Positions 43,250 through 54,104 of a DNA stretch of 64,000 nt are shown one piece after another. The translations under genes were made by a program, and so were the position numbers. This DNA comes from Lycorma delicatula (Eukaryota > Arthropoda > Insecta > Hemiptera > Fulgoridae): assembly GCF_047948215.1 (NCBI RefSeq), contig NC_134456.1:78234515-78298514 (forward strand), read 5' to 3'. The notes below the pieces were generated by a model. That model ran no database searches. It was not told the origin of the DNA and was given only the letters and a program-made list of their open reading frames with translations. The first letter of the stretch is position 1. Each line of letters begins with the position of its first letter.

Positions 43250-44840
43250 ATGGAGCATTTAGTCCTTGGGTGGAATTGTGTGATTAGTTTGGCAATTTTC
43301 AGAAGATTTCAAGAGTGCCATTCTTTTTACTTACATTCAAATCATTTCTTGTATTTTATTCCTTTTCATCCTTAGGGGGTTGTTTGGCTCTATGGATTGT
43401 GAGGTTTACGGAACCACTCTGTTAGTAACAGGTGACATAAAAGTTCAAATTAGGGCTAGTATATTTATCGTATAAAATTGAGCTGCTATTCCTAAGTAAA
43501 AAAAAACTTTAAAAAAAAATTCAAGTTGACATTTTTTGTTAATTTTCATAATGTTAGCAATTTGTTTTTTTTTTGTAATGTTTTTATGAAGCCAAAAAGT
43601 ATCTAACTTTAATTATTATTTCTATTATTATTCTGTATTTAAGGTAACACTTCCTTCTTGTTGGCTTCTTCAATTATAGATTTGTGGATGCGCACACACT
43701 CATACATTCACAACACTTATTAATACATTGCTTCATTACTAGTTTTTACTTCAATTCCAGACAGTTGGTGATATACAATTGATTGGATAATAATAAAAAG
43801 AATTTATCCGCTTTATTTTGTGGAAAGGATGAATTTGGATGGGAAAATGATCGACTAAACGTACATCAGTCGTAATATTGGCGTTAGCCGTTGTCATAGC
43901 AACACACACCACCTGCTCTTTCAAGTGCATTATTACCATCACGCAGTGTGATTCTGCGTTACTCCTGTGACTTTGTAACTCGGCAGCACTTACCAGAAAA
44001 TTTTGTTCTCGTTTGACAAAAGGATAATAAATGATTGGTTAAGTTGTATTTGCCACGGTGGGCTTCGGCAGAGTACGGTTTAGCTATACTGTATTTAGAG
44101 AGAATATTTCTGTAGATTGGTTATATTGTAAGAGAGAGAATACTGATAATGGTTGTACTGCAGGAACCGGTAGTAGACGAAAAGTAGAACGATATACTTT
44201 TTGTTTCGTTCGATTTTAGCCAGTATAAGATGAAATTAAAAAAAGAAGAAACAGTTGAAATATATACTCTTATCTGTCTTTTTTATTACAAAGAAGAATT
44301 TTTGTGTGTCTAATTGTATTTTATACAGATCTACAGTTTTATTCCAATAAAGATGAAATTTTTCTCACTTAGTTTCAAAAAAGTGAAAAATTTTTATCTA
44401 CATTTCATTTTTCCATCCCCACTTTTTCCATCCCGTTAAGCAAAATTTTAACGCCCAGCTTAGCATGAATATCTCGAAAATGGTGTGGACATCGAACAAA
44501 GTGGTATATAGTTTTCTGAAAGCCGATAAAATGTACTACAAAATGCAATTTGCTTGCCTTCAAGAGCCCTCTTAGTACCGAAGTTATTAATTATGAAAGT
44601 TGAAAATTGGTGTACAACTCAAGTTCTGTTCTTAATCTCGTTATGATGTGAGTTATCATGTTATCTGTTCTTCTTCTGACCCGTTTTCCACCTCATTGCC
44701 GTTCCCACTTGCTCTATGTTAAGCTATATCAAAAACTCTCAAGTTAAACTTAAATCAGCATCCAGAACTTCCGAAATTGAAAATCAAACGACCGTCAAAT
44801 TGCTCAAGCTACACCTCAAGTACGCGTGTGAAGCCACATT
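43250..44840. other. Non-coding stretch
   Basis: No supportable gene. GGTAAGT on the minus strand near 43,995 resembles a splice donor, and the text around 43,860-43,960 is GC-richer, but I cannot connect it to an exon. The stretch around 44,440-44,600 reads like the interior of an unassigned repeat. Confidence 0.35.
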
Positions 44841-44853
44841 AGCCGCTAATACA

Positions 44854-44856
<3 letters not shown>

Positions 44857-44893
<37 letters not shown>
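44857..44893. repeat. (TA)n microsatellite
   Basis: About 37 bp of alternating TA next to the Helitron-like repeat. Confidence 0.95.
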
Positions 44894-44898
<5 letters not shown>

Positions 44899-44909
44899 TT
44901 TTACATATG

Positions 44910-45327
44910 TTGTTTCCTTTTTACCTCTCCCTGTTCCAATCTTCACCCTTCCACCGCTTTCTCTTTTACCTTTTTCACCAAATTCGCAAAAATATTTTGT
45001 TTCACGTAACTAATATATATTCTAAATATGAGATAAATCGGACCATAAATACAATTTTTCGAAATATGTCGACTCCAGTGCCACCTAGCGGGTCCATTTT
45101 TTGCGAACATATTTCTTTTCACGTAACTAATATATATTCTGAATATAGGCCAAATCGGTCCATAAATACAATTTTAAATATCTCAACTTCTGTGTCACTT
45201 AGCGGGTCCAAACTAATTCAGAAATCTTCACGGGCGTGCGCATAACTCACGAAAATTGCAACGCAGTCGGATGAATGGTATAGGAACGCATACGGGACAA
45301 ACAAACATTCATTTTTATATATATAAG
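44910..45327 (-). mobile_element. Non-autonomous Helitron-like element, 5' part, with internal duplication
   Basis: On the minus strand it starts at 45,327 with TCTTATATATATAAAAATGA then ATGTTTGTTTGTC, a typical insect Helitron 5' end. It continues through ACCATTCATCCGACTGC and GGACCCGCTAAGTG. A unit of about 115 bp (GTTACGTGAAA, GAATATATATTA, GGTCCGATTT, GGACCCGCTAGGTGGCAC) is present twice, at about 44,980-45,092 and 45,098-45,210. A purine-rich block follows (complement of 44,925-44,985). The same order, with a single unit, is found at 62,460-62,922. The antisense coding frames over it (44,716-45,245, 45,218-45,421) are by chance. Confidence 0.7.
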
Positions 45328-45539
45328 ACTCAGCGGTCACTACCTGCCCTTCTAGTCTAGCCAGGACTCCCGCTGTGTTCGTTATTCTCATAGTAATGAG
45401 AATAAAACTGATAAAGAACAATTAAAGTAGACATACTTTAGAAGTACCTGAAAAAGAAACTCATTACAAAAGATAGAGTAGTAGTAACTATAGTAACTAA
45501 ATTACAGTCATTTGACGAAAAAAATTCACATCACCCTCA

Positions 45540-45720
45540 AGAAGGCTAAGAACTGGATCTATAGGTTAAAACCTTCCCTTGGGTAACATAAATGTTTCCT
45601 GAAAAATTGAAAGCAATTGGACGGTTGGTTTTCGCGTGATACTGTTGCAAATGGACAGACCAGTCCGTCACAAACTTTTGCATTTATATATTATACTTCC
45701 ATTGTAAAATTTTTTTGAAC
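45540..45720 (+). repeat. Fragment of a transposon-end-type repeat
   Basis: GAAAGCAATTGGACGGTTGG, TTTCGCGTGATACTGTTGCA and CAAACTTTTGCATTTATATA form the phrase commonly seen near the end of insect transposable elements (a GGACGGTT-type phrase, then CAGAC repeats, then AAACTTTTGCATTTATA). The rest of the element is not seen. Confidence 0.45.
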
Positions 45721-45729
45721 ATAAGGAAA

Positions 45730-46435
45730 CGCCGGGAAAGTTTTGTAAGCCTTAGTCAGTTTTTTGTATCTAGATACAGTGGTTAAAAATTTGTTTAACA
45801 GGATATGTTACAAAAATATCCTGGTAGCAGTTAACTCACTATAAAAGTTAATATCACCAAATTAAAGTTTCGTAATCTAAATAGGAGTTATATGAATAAA
45901 ATAAAATTCACTGAATGTCTACGTAAATGACAAAAATATTGTGATAAGTATGTAATATTGAATATTACATGCATAGCTGTGCAACTTTGAGAAAAGATAT
46001 TAACTTACTTATGGACATTGTATTTGCACGTATTTTTTTTTTAATGTAAATTAAAAATGTATAATTTTCTTGCAATATAACTAGTTGGTTACGTAACAAC
46101 ATAAAATTACTTAAATATTAATACCAAAATCTCACTTTTGAACTGACTGATTCAAAAATAATTTGGATAAGCTAAAGTTAATTCTCAGATTAACTTGTGA
46201 AATTTATAATAAGAAAAATAACTATAAAACCCACAAGGTGATATTGAATACACTCGTTACGCTTTACAATCATACAACTTATTTCGCAATAAAAACCTAA
46301 TATTATTCTGTGTTTCCTGATGATTCATTTATCTGTTTTATATATAAAAATATTGGCTTTTATTGAAGAGTGTGATACGAGATGATTACAAAGCTACAAT
46401 TGTTTCTTAGTATTAAAAAAAAAAGTTTTAAAAAT
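45730..46435. other. AT-rich non-coding stretch
   Basis: No gene or repeat assigned. Confidence 0.4.
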
Positions 46436-46439
46436 TTAA

Positions 46440-47560
46440 GGTTTGTTTATAAATGATATTAATTATAAGTAAAATAATCAATGAAGGGCTCCGTATAATT
46501 TTCGAACAATTTATTACAGGAATATTCCGACTTCCGAAAAAGAAGATCTTGCAAATGACGATGGTTTTGACGGAATTTGATTTAAAGACTCAGTTAACCT
46601 TTATAGATTACGACAAGGCTGTCCATAAAATTAATATAAGAAACTTATACTCATTTATATTAAGAGACGCTAACCTAAATATCTGATTAAGATTTCCCAA
46701 AGTTGTATGGAAACACAACCTAGCAAGTGATACTGAAAACCCTCAATTGACGGCGTAGTAGAAGAATTAAACTGGATTGCAGTATGTTCCGACATTGTTT
46801 AATATTAACATAAACGGCATTAAAATAACTTGGACAATGAATAACCAGCGCTAGGCATTAAATCTGGAAACGAATATTCGAATACAATGCTTTTTCCTGA
46901 CGACCAAGACATCATACAGAAATTGAGACTGACGTAAAATTGATAAATTAAATCTACATTCTTCATTATATGACTTTAACGGTTTCATTATGGAAGATGA
47001 AAATTATACCATTGCCATGTTATGTTAGGAGAAGGATCGTCATAGGGGATGCAGTCGTGGAATACGCTCAACGTTTTCAGTATTAGGGCGGTGATCCATT
47101 TTATGCATGGTACAGAATTATTTTTAATAAAACCAATGTTTATAATAAAATATGTGGCTCGATAAGATGATTATACAAAGCTAAGTAAATACGGAGACAT
47201 AATATTATTATTATTTTTATTAATTACTACCTTACTATATGGTGCGGAATGTTGGGCGCATAGAAGAGAGGATGTCAAATATATATTGAGACGACCGAAT
47301 AAGATTTCTCGGATCGATTTTAAATAACACAAGGGAAGACAGATTAAGAAATAAACGTATAGAACGGATCTGAGTTACATTTAACTCAATCCGGCATCCT
47401 ATTATTGGGCAGAAGAATAATGGAAAATGGATGAGATATGAAGCCGGAACAGGGCATTGGCCTAATCCTAGATGGACTGAACAGAGAAAAGAGATTCTAA
47501 TTATATTTCTAAAGGGCTGTACCTATTAATAGGACTGTACGTATTATGTTTCTTTCTTAG
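46440..47560 (+). pseudogene. Degenerate non-LTR retrotransposon with reverse-transcriptase motifs
   Basis: The open frame at 46,453-46,686 reads KIINEGLRIIFEQFITGIFR and LKTQLTFIDYDKAVHKINIR, matching the reverse-transcriptase segment with KIxxERLRxIIEEFI and the catalytic FIDYxKAFDxxNR (the F of KAF is V here). Downstream, in other frames, are VPTLFNININGIKITW (compare SPTLFNIYINDI) and LFPDDQDIIQ (46,890-46,919), which is the FADD motif with Ala changed to Pro. The C-terminal piece near 47,290-47,400 resembles RRILNxTREDRLRN, then PRWTEQRKE. It is 5' truncated, lacks the endonuclease and has many stops. Confidence 0.8.
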
Positions 47561-47564
47561 GTTT

Positions 47565-47885
47565 AGTGTAATGTTAGTTATGCAAAATTTGTAAAATAAT
47601 TTTTCTTATAGGTGCCGTTTCTGTTACGAAGCTTGGCATAATGATTGATAGCTAACCTACTAACACACTAAAACTGCCGCTCTAGCAAACAAAAAAACGG
47701 AATTCAAATGATTTTCTTTGCGTTTTCAACCTACATATTCTTCATAATATAATTATATAACGAAATTATTACCATTATTAGATAAAACGTGATATTATAT
47801 TTTATCGAAATTCTCCGTATTATAAAATGATCCTAAATTATACAAATCATTTTTGTTGTTGATTTTTGAATTTATTTTATTTATT
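47565..47885. other. Non-coding stretch
   Basis: Nothing recognisable. Confidence 0.4.
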
Positions 47886-47891
47886 TATTTT

Positions 47892-48202
47892 TACTTTCTT
47901 GTATGAAGTAAAGGAAGTATTGTGATCGAGAAAAAATTTGGTTTTCAGATTTCAACGGAAATACCCAGGTGGACCATCCCTGAATCCATTTTTACTAGTT
48001 TCGGTGTGACGTCTGTACGTACATATGTATCTCGCATAAATCATAAACAATTAGCCGTAGGATGTACAAATTTTGGATTTAGGACTGTTGTAACATCTAG
48101 TTGTACTGTTAGTGAAATAAAATTTTATTTACTTTTAAAAATGTGTATATAAAATGTAATAGCTGTACAAGGAAGTCGTGCAGTGACCACATCAGATTTT
48201 TA
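47892..48202 (+). mobile_element. Interspersed element 'R-d', copy 2 (internally deleted)
   Basis: Starts ACTTTCTTGTATGAAGTAAA, continues GGTTTTCAGATTTCAACGGA, ACCATCCCTGAATCCATTTT, TTTCGGTGTGACGTCTGTAC and AACATCTAGTTGTAC. It then jumps to TAGTGAAATAAAATTTTATT and the end GTACAAGGAAGTCGTGCAGT, CACATCAGATTTTT. About 360 bp found in copy 1 are missing between TCTAGTTGT and the end. The frame at 47,922-48,152 lies inside it. Confidence 0.8.
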
Positions 48203-48204
48203 TT

Positions 48205-48885
48205 TTGTTAATAAATGACTAATATTGTTATTCCTTTTTTTTTATCAACGTCACTTATCAAATTATTTATTGTAAAATAAATAATCTGAAAGAATCATTC
48301 TCCACAATTGTGAATATATTAAGATTCTATGTATTAAAACCATGCGTCAAAGTAGTTCATTTTTGGACTGTATTACAACTCCGTATCGGTTATATCAAAC
48401 TAATCGTAATCAATACAGATTATCATGCTCTGCTGTTGTACTTAGAATACTATACGTTGGTGACAATTGCAATGCCAAGCCGTTGATTCCAGATGAGATG
48501 TTAACTTGGTCGAATAGTAATCATTTGAAATTACACAACAGTGATAACTGTGCTTAGCATTGTTCTGTATCTACAAATGTTATGTTGACCGTATTGAGTA
48601 TATAGTTTTCTAGACTATTAGTTTTGTTATTTACTAACTTTATTTAAATTGTAAATTTTATTATGAATAAATTTAAGAATCAAAATGTAATAGAAATACT
48701 TAGTATTGGTAATAACTGAAATTCATTAATATCGGATTAAAATAAGTAGAATAAAAGAAAATAATAATATTTGTAATAAATTTAGCTTTTTTTTTTTAAA
48801 TATAAAACAAATGTAAAAATTGACATTAAATAAAATTTAATAGCATGATTGTACAGTTTCGGCGGCTTAAAAAAAAACATTGTTG
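48205..48885. other. Non-coding stretch
   Basis: The 71-codon frame at 48,342-48,557 lies in slightly GC-richer text. It has no recognised domain and no clear splice sites, so I do not call it a gene. Confidence 0.35.
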
Positions 48886-48890
48886 TAAGA

Positions 48891-49160
48891 CAGTGGTTCT
48901 CAAACTTTTCCAAGTCCCGGTGCCCTTTTTCAATCAAAATTTTTCCATGGCGTCCCACCCTAAATAAAATACAACTACTCCTAAGTAAGAAAAAAATAAA
49001 TAAAACTCGTGTATCTTCATTATTTTTTTACTTTACTAACATTAAATTAATAATTATAAATGTCTTGGTTCAATTAATTATGAAGCTTTTACAATATTTC
49101 GCGGCGCCCCTGTGAGGAGGCTGCGGCTCCCCACGGCGCACAGTTTTGGAATGGACACTG
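48891..49160. mobile_element. hAT-type MITE
   Basis: The left end CAGTGGTTCTCAAACTTTTC is the classic hAT terminal sequence, and the right end (reverse complement) reads CAGTGTCCATTCCAAAACTG. Internal phrases GTCCCGGTGCCC and GGCGCCCCTGTGAGGAGG, CGGCTCCCCACGGCGCACAG, are also typical of these elements. The flanking octamers TTGTAAGA (left) and ATGTAAGG (right) match at 6 of 8 positions, consistent with a decayed 8-bp target duplication. There is no transposase; the 88-codon frame across it is by chance. Confidence 0.88.
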
Positions 49161-49169
49161 ATGTAAGGT

Positions 49170-50035
49170 CTTCTTTATCTTTAAAATTTACCTTCTTCTA
49201 AATTTATCTTCTTTAAAATTTACTGGTGATGTATATAGAGTGTAATACTTCATATTTTTTAATAATAAAAATAAAACATTTTAAAAAAAATCCCTATTCT
49301 CAGTTCCTCCAAAAAGTCTGTTACTTAATTTCAGAGACTTAAGAGAATAGTATATACTTAAACATTTTTTAGTTCAGCCTAATTTTTAATATGAAAATTT
49401 ATATCACTATTTTAGATGAATACAAATTATTTTTTGATGAGCTGCAAATTATTTAAGCCTGATGACAATTTATCAAATATGTTCCTTTAAAGAGCTACGC
49501 TTACAGTAAGAAAAGATTAATCTTACATTATATAAAATAGATCTACACTTATTTCGTTTTGACCTACCGTACCTTCTCTAGCAGATTAAAATTTATTATA
49601 TTTTACCCCCAACCTTCTTCGCTTGAAGGAAGGTGTATTCAGATAATTAACAACATTCATTTCACTGGTGAATTATGTGACACAGCAGTTTTAATTCCTT
49701 AACAGTTTTTTCTCTTTTTAATCTTGAAACAAGCGACTTAATAACTTCTTTTAGACAACTGCAATTGTGTGATAGAAATAAAAATGTAAACAAAATGTGT
49801 TGATATTAAATTTCATCTATTCAGTATTTTTTAATTAATATTTTGTTAGTAATTTCTTTATTCAATTCAAATGTCTCATTTTATGTATATTTATCACAAT
49901 ATTACTCTTGGGCACAGCAAAACAGTAATCTTTGTCATTTATACATTTTTAAATAATTTTGAATGTTAATCCTCTGGATACTGTTACGAATTTTTTTGCA
50001 ACAGGGAAAGAGTAAATTTAACCTGTACGTAAATT
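49170..50035. other. AT-rich non-coding stretch
   Basis: No gene or repeat assigned. Confidence 0.4.
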
Positions 50036-50040
50036 TTATT

Positions 50041-51095
50041 TATTGATATATGCTGTTGTTCATGGCTTTTTTCCCCTGCCTCACGGAACCAGACCCCCAA
50101 TTAAGCATGAACACGGTTCCGGGAGGTGCCTTTGCCACTAGTCGCCAGACGAGGGAAATGCCAGGCCCGGCTATGCCGTTCCCGGCCCCCATCACCCAGC
50201 AACCGGGACTCGGTCCTTTGTGCTTCACCTTTAACGGGGACACCTCCGAAGGGACGGCCCCGACGGGATTCAGTTTTTTAGCTCAGTCCCCGTACTTCGT
50301 CCACACAGATATGAACGAAAAACCCCACGACCGGTCAGGAATTGTGTCAGCCAGAATCCCAGTTCCCCAAACTTCCTCTCGGCCCACGGCTCAATGTGCG
50401 CGATCAAACGATGCATCTACCTCCCTTTCATGGACGCATCCCACCTGGCTTGCCAATCCCTGTAAACAGTTCTGTTGGCATCGTTCTTAGGCACACTCTG
50501 ATAAATTTGCGCACGACTCGCCATCAGCTGCTGAAGTGGCGGCATCCCGGTCATCACCAGCACCACCTCAGTCGAGACAGAGGCGTATGCCGATGCCACT
50601 TTAAGAACCGTACGGCGCTGTACTCCCTCAAACAGTGTTCTGTTACGCCCTACAGCCATGGCTCTCTTCTACACTGGCGCGCCTTAAAGATGAATTGAGT
50701 TCGCCACATGCGCGTACAGCCACCTCTTCGACGTACGAGGCCCTCCAACGTTCGATAGTAACTTAACCAAGTTCTTGACATTCTCCCCGGCTTTCTCACC
50801 TCACCGCTTTGATGTGACGGGTGAATGACCGCCTATGGTGCAACCACACTCCAAGATACTTGTCGGCCTCTCGTGATTGGATCTTCACTCCCTCCATCGA
50901 AATCGGGAAAGGTACCAGTCGCCGCCTTCCCGCCATTGGGACAAATAGAGATTTATCGCAGGACAGATGGAGTTCCACCCCGGCCATCCACTCACTGACC
51001 ATCGCGATAACGGCATTCGCGGCACGTGTCACCTCCTCTTCGGTTTTTGCCACCACCACCAGGGCTTTTTCAAGGCTTAATCTAATTAAATACAC
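50041..51095 (-). pseudogene. R1-like non-LTR retrotransposon, 3' part
   Basis: Minus-strand frames read LEKALVVVAKTEEEVTRAAN, AVIAMVSEWMAGVELHLSCD, KSLFVPMAGRRRLVPFPIS, VKIQSREADKYLGVWLHHRR (51,095-50,796), then after a gap RTLFEGVQRRTVLKVASAYA, SVSTEVVLVMTGMPPLQQLM (50,659-50,417). These are the segments that follow the reverse-transcriptase active site in the R1/LOA-type LINEs: the KYLGVWLD motif, then VQRRxxLRVASAYRTVSxEA and GxPPL. The end of the coding part (AQIYQS..DWQARWDASMKG) and a GC-rich 3' UTR follow. It is strikingly GC-rich against the 28-30% background, and the open pieces suggest moderate age. The active-site YxDD and endonuclease are missing (5' truncation). Plus-strand frames at 50,050-50,698 are shadows. 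Confidence 0.85.
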
Positions 51096-51167
51096 ATATT
51101 TACTTTTGTAAAAGAAGTGAAACTGGTGGTTTTAAAGGGTTTTCTTTTGTACTTTAGTTAAAATTGG

Positions 51168-51345
51168 TGAACCCACCGGGTTGGTCTAATGATGAACGCG
51201 TTTTCCCAAATCAGCTGATTTGGAAGTCGATAGTCCAGTGTTCAAGTCCTAGTAAAATCAGTTATTTTTACACTAATTTGAATACTAGATCGTGGATACC
51301 GGTGTACTTTGATGGTTTGATCAAACTGACTTTTTTTGAGTCATC
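51168..51345 (+). mobile_element. SINE-B, copy 4 (tRNA-like head)
   Basis: The head reads GTTGGTCTAATGATGAACGC (A-box-like), then AAATCAGCTGATTTGGAAGT (an anticodon-stem palindrome), and AGTGTTCAAGTCCTAG (B box GTTCAAGTCC). The middle CTAGATCGTGGATACCGGTG matches, in reverse, the distal part of the copy at 61,075. It is cut off before the conserved tail. This is the clearest head of the family in the window. The 61-codon frame over it is by chance. Confidence 0.8.
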
Positions 51346-51349
51346 TTGA

Positions 51350-53270
51350 GAAAAAATGAAGAACTTTCAGACTAGCATTCTAGAATGCTAACGGGTTGTC
51401 TGATGAGAAACTAGATTTGGATCTTTTGTTTCGTTATTTTTATTGTGGCTACTTAATATTGGTTCAAGTAAATCTTATTTACTTACTGTTCAATTATCTT
51501 ACTGAACAAATTGTAAAGTTGCTGTGACGTAATAATAATAATAAAAACAAATTAATAAAAAACACCTGGAACGCCCAACCCAACGCAGACAAGTTTTTGT
51601 TATACATGGGAAAACGTCCTTTACATCAATGATTGGATCTTAAAAACATTGTTTAAAATAATTATTTTACTGACATTTTATATTTTAACTGTCTTAACAA
51701 TAAGTATTTCTTGGATACACTTATTTAATTATTAAAATCGTTAATCACAGTAAGTTTCATCATTTATTAACTTTTTTTAAATTTATTTCCTATTTACATT
51801 TGCTTAATTTATAAAATAATTTCCATTTTTGAAATGGATAATTTTGTAAATTTTTGACTGATATAAATTGTAATTTCTCACAGAGTATTTCAGTATAGTT
51901 TTTTATTAAACGTACAAAATTTCTTTTTAGCAAAACAAATTCGTATGTAGTTATTGTTAAATGTCATTCAGCTTTAAATATTAATATATTTCCTTATTTA
52001 AAAATAATAATAACAATAAAATTAATTATTACACTAGTCACACATTTTTTTTTTTGTTTTTTTTTTTTTTTTTTAATAAGTAATTCACTTGAAGAATTTA
52101 TAGCGGAACTTTTGAAAAGTTTACATTGTTAAATAATGTTAGTTGTTGAAGTCGTCTTTGAAGAGGATGCCTTGTGGAAGTTTACGGCAACTCCGCCCTT
52201 TATACCGAACGTGATGAGCAGAAGCCACGCGAGACGCTCGTGCTAGCTGTTTACTCCCAGGAGCTATATCACCCTACTGTAGCATTTATATAGGCCTAAA
52301 GTTGCACACTTGCTGAAGTTATTATTTTCAAATTGTATTTTAGAGTTTCAGCAACAGCATAAATGCAAATCAGCTTCATAAATTATACATTGTAATAAGA
52401 TTGTTATACTTACAGATACTGTATAAAATATTATATAATATTTTTATTAATTACTTTTATCTTTATTTTATTTTATTTACTATCTTTACGGTTTTATTAT
52501 AATAAAAATACCATAAAGAAATAAACTAAGAAAATAATTTTTAGATCGGATTAAAGAGGGAAAGAGTGAGTTACTACGTTCATAATATATGAATATATTA
52601 TTAATTATGTAATCAGATTTCGCGCGCGTGCATTTATTTATATCGACCTCCTAGTTCGAGTGCTATGGTTTCTGTCTTATCATCTAAAACTTCCATTCTT
52701 CAATCCCAGTAAATCATGACATTTTATAAGCTATATATTTCCACATTTAATTCCCCCGATTAGGTTGAAAAAATTGTTGCTAAATATCTCCTACTTTATC
52801 CTAGAACTGAACTTCACATATGATAAAAGTCTATTTAAAATTTCTATGAATGCGTTTCACCTTCATTGCGGTTCACACAAAAGTAAAAACAGATTTTTAA
52901 TTTCTGTCCTTTAAGATTTCAACAAAAATTGTCTTTGTTTATTTTTTGTTTGCACAGAACATTATTTTTTGTTTGCATGACCTTCTTTAACTACCTTCTT
53001 TAACGGAACTTGTATTGTAAACTTTAAACTTATTTTAACCAAACATAACAATTCACATGAATGAAATCTGAATATAAAATCTGAGTATATTTATTATTCA
53101 GCACTTGAAATATTTATCAGCAGTTGATCACACTTGTTTTAAAAAAAATATTTTACAGTAATCCACTCGCTCAAATTGCACTTTAAAAAAAGAAACAACT
53201 TATAAATAATTGTATTAAAAACAATAAATTTTCTCCTTTTTGATAGAAATTTATGTAATTTTTACTGTCC
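51350..53270. other. Mostly AT-rich non-coding stretch
   Basis: No supportable gene. A GC-richer phrase at about 52,165-52,310 (TGAGCAGAAGCCACGCGAGA, GTGCTAGCTGTTTACTCCCA) is unassigned. A T-rich run lies at 52,046-52,074. Confidence 0.4.
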
Positions 53271-53274
53271 CGTC

Positions 53275-53720
53275 TAGATAGCGCTGTAGTACTTGATGGG
53301 AAAGTATTGTAATCGGTCCAATTCGTACATAAGCGGTTTACACCGGATCTTTCCTTTTTCACACCTAAGCAACCAAAAAACCGGTTGGAAATTTTCCGGA
53401 TGATAATGTTCGTATGTACTTGTGTTCAGTGTTGGCCACTAAATCACCTTATATATCGAGAACTACTGGACCGATTTTGACCAAACTTGGGCAGATTACT
53501 TCTATATATGGGCATTGTTGCTATTCAATTTTTAACTGAAATGGTCTGAAAGTAAGTTCACTCTCATTATCTCTAGATTTCGCCTTATTAAGATCAATTT
53601 TTCCTTAGGGACATTTGTTAACAATTAAAAAGTAACAGTATTTGCAAAAACAAGTTTTTGCAAAATCGCATCCCCACCCCAAAAGAAAGCTGTTGTATAG
53701 TCTTCTATGCTGTGACAGGT
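53275..53720 (+). repeat. Probable interspersed repeat interior
   Basis: Phrases such as TATCGAGAACTACTGGACCG and ATTTTGACCAAACTTGGGCA are of the kind repeated in many insect transposable elements (ACTGGACCGATTTTGACCAAA). The nearby GGTTTACACCGGATCTTTCC and AACCGGTTGGAAATTTTCCG belong to the same GC-richer block. No second copy or terminus is present in the window. Confidence 0.45.
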
Positions 53721-53730
53721 GAGCAGTAGA

Positions 53731-53980
53731 ATTAAATAAACGAATAATATTTAAAGTTGTAAAATATAATTTGGTCTGGCTGGTTCTCGAGTTCGATCGC
53801 CCAATTGACTCAGATCCTGATGCGTTAAGCCTCGCGGCTACACCAGTCTACCGACCGTACACGCGAAATTTGCTCAATGTAAGTAGTGAAATTACATTAG
53901 TTTAGTTAGTGCCAACCGTCGACGTCGTGCGCGCGCGCTTTAGCTACATTCATTGAATTAAATAAACGAAAAAATATTAT
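53731..53980 (-). mobile_element. Possible tRNA-derived insertion flanked by direct repeats
   Basis: Minus-strand text TGTAGCCGCGAGGCTTAACG resembles an A box and GATCGAACTCGAG resembles a B box, as in tRNAs with a long variable arm. The block is flanked by GAATTAAATAAACGAATAAT (about 53,731) and GAATTAAATAAACGAAAAAA (about 53,955), which could be a target-site duplication of at least 15 bp. The region also has GCGCGCGC near 53,930. Secondary structure was not checked. Confidence 0.5.
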
Positions 53981-54043
53981 ATTTAAATAAAATGATAAAT
54001 AATTTTTAATTATGTTGTGTGTGTATGTATTTGTACGACACAG

Positions 54044-54098
54044 TTGTAGGACTTTTCCTACAACGTGGCTTTAGCCGAGTGACCGGAAAGTCCTACAA
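54044..54098. repeat. Inverted repeat with tRNA-like loop
   Basis: TTGTAGGACTTTTCC (54,044-54,058) and GGAAAGTCCTACAA (54,085-54,098) are nearly perfect complements around a 26-nt loop reading GTGGCTTTAGCCGAGTGACC. The loop resembles a tRNA D-arm (GGCTTAGCCGAGTGG). It may be a MITE end or a rearranged SINE head. Confidence 0.6.
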
Positions 54099-54104
54099 TT
54101 ATGT

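Noticed and set aside
43751..43998. Possible exon with a GGTAAGT donor on the minus strand
   Set aside because: The donor-like site is isolated; no acceptor, domain or conserved frame links it to a gene.
44716..45421. Overlapping 97-, 112- and 67-codon frames
   Set aside because: They translate a (TA)n tract and the duplicated unit of a Helitron-like repeat.
48342..48557. 71-codon frame as a small gene
   Set aside because: No recognised motif, no splice or polyadenylation logic, and a length expected by chance in this window.
50050..50698. 146- and 118-codon plus-strand frames
   Set aside because: They are antisense to the R1-like LINE coding and 3' regions; GC-rich sequence keeps both strands open.
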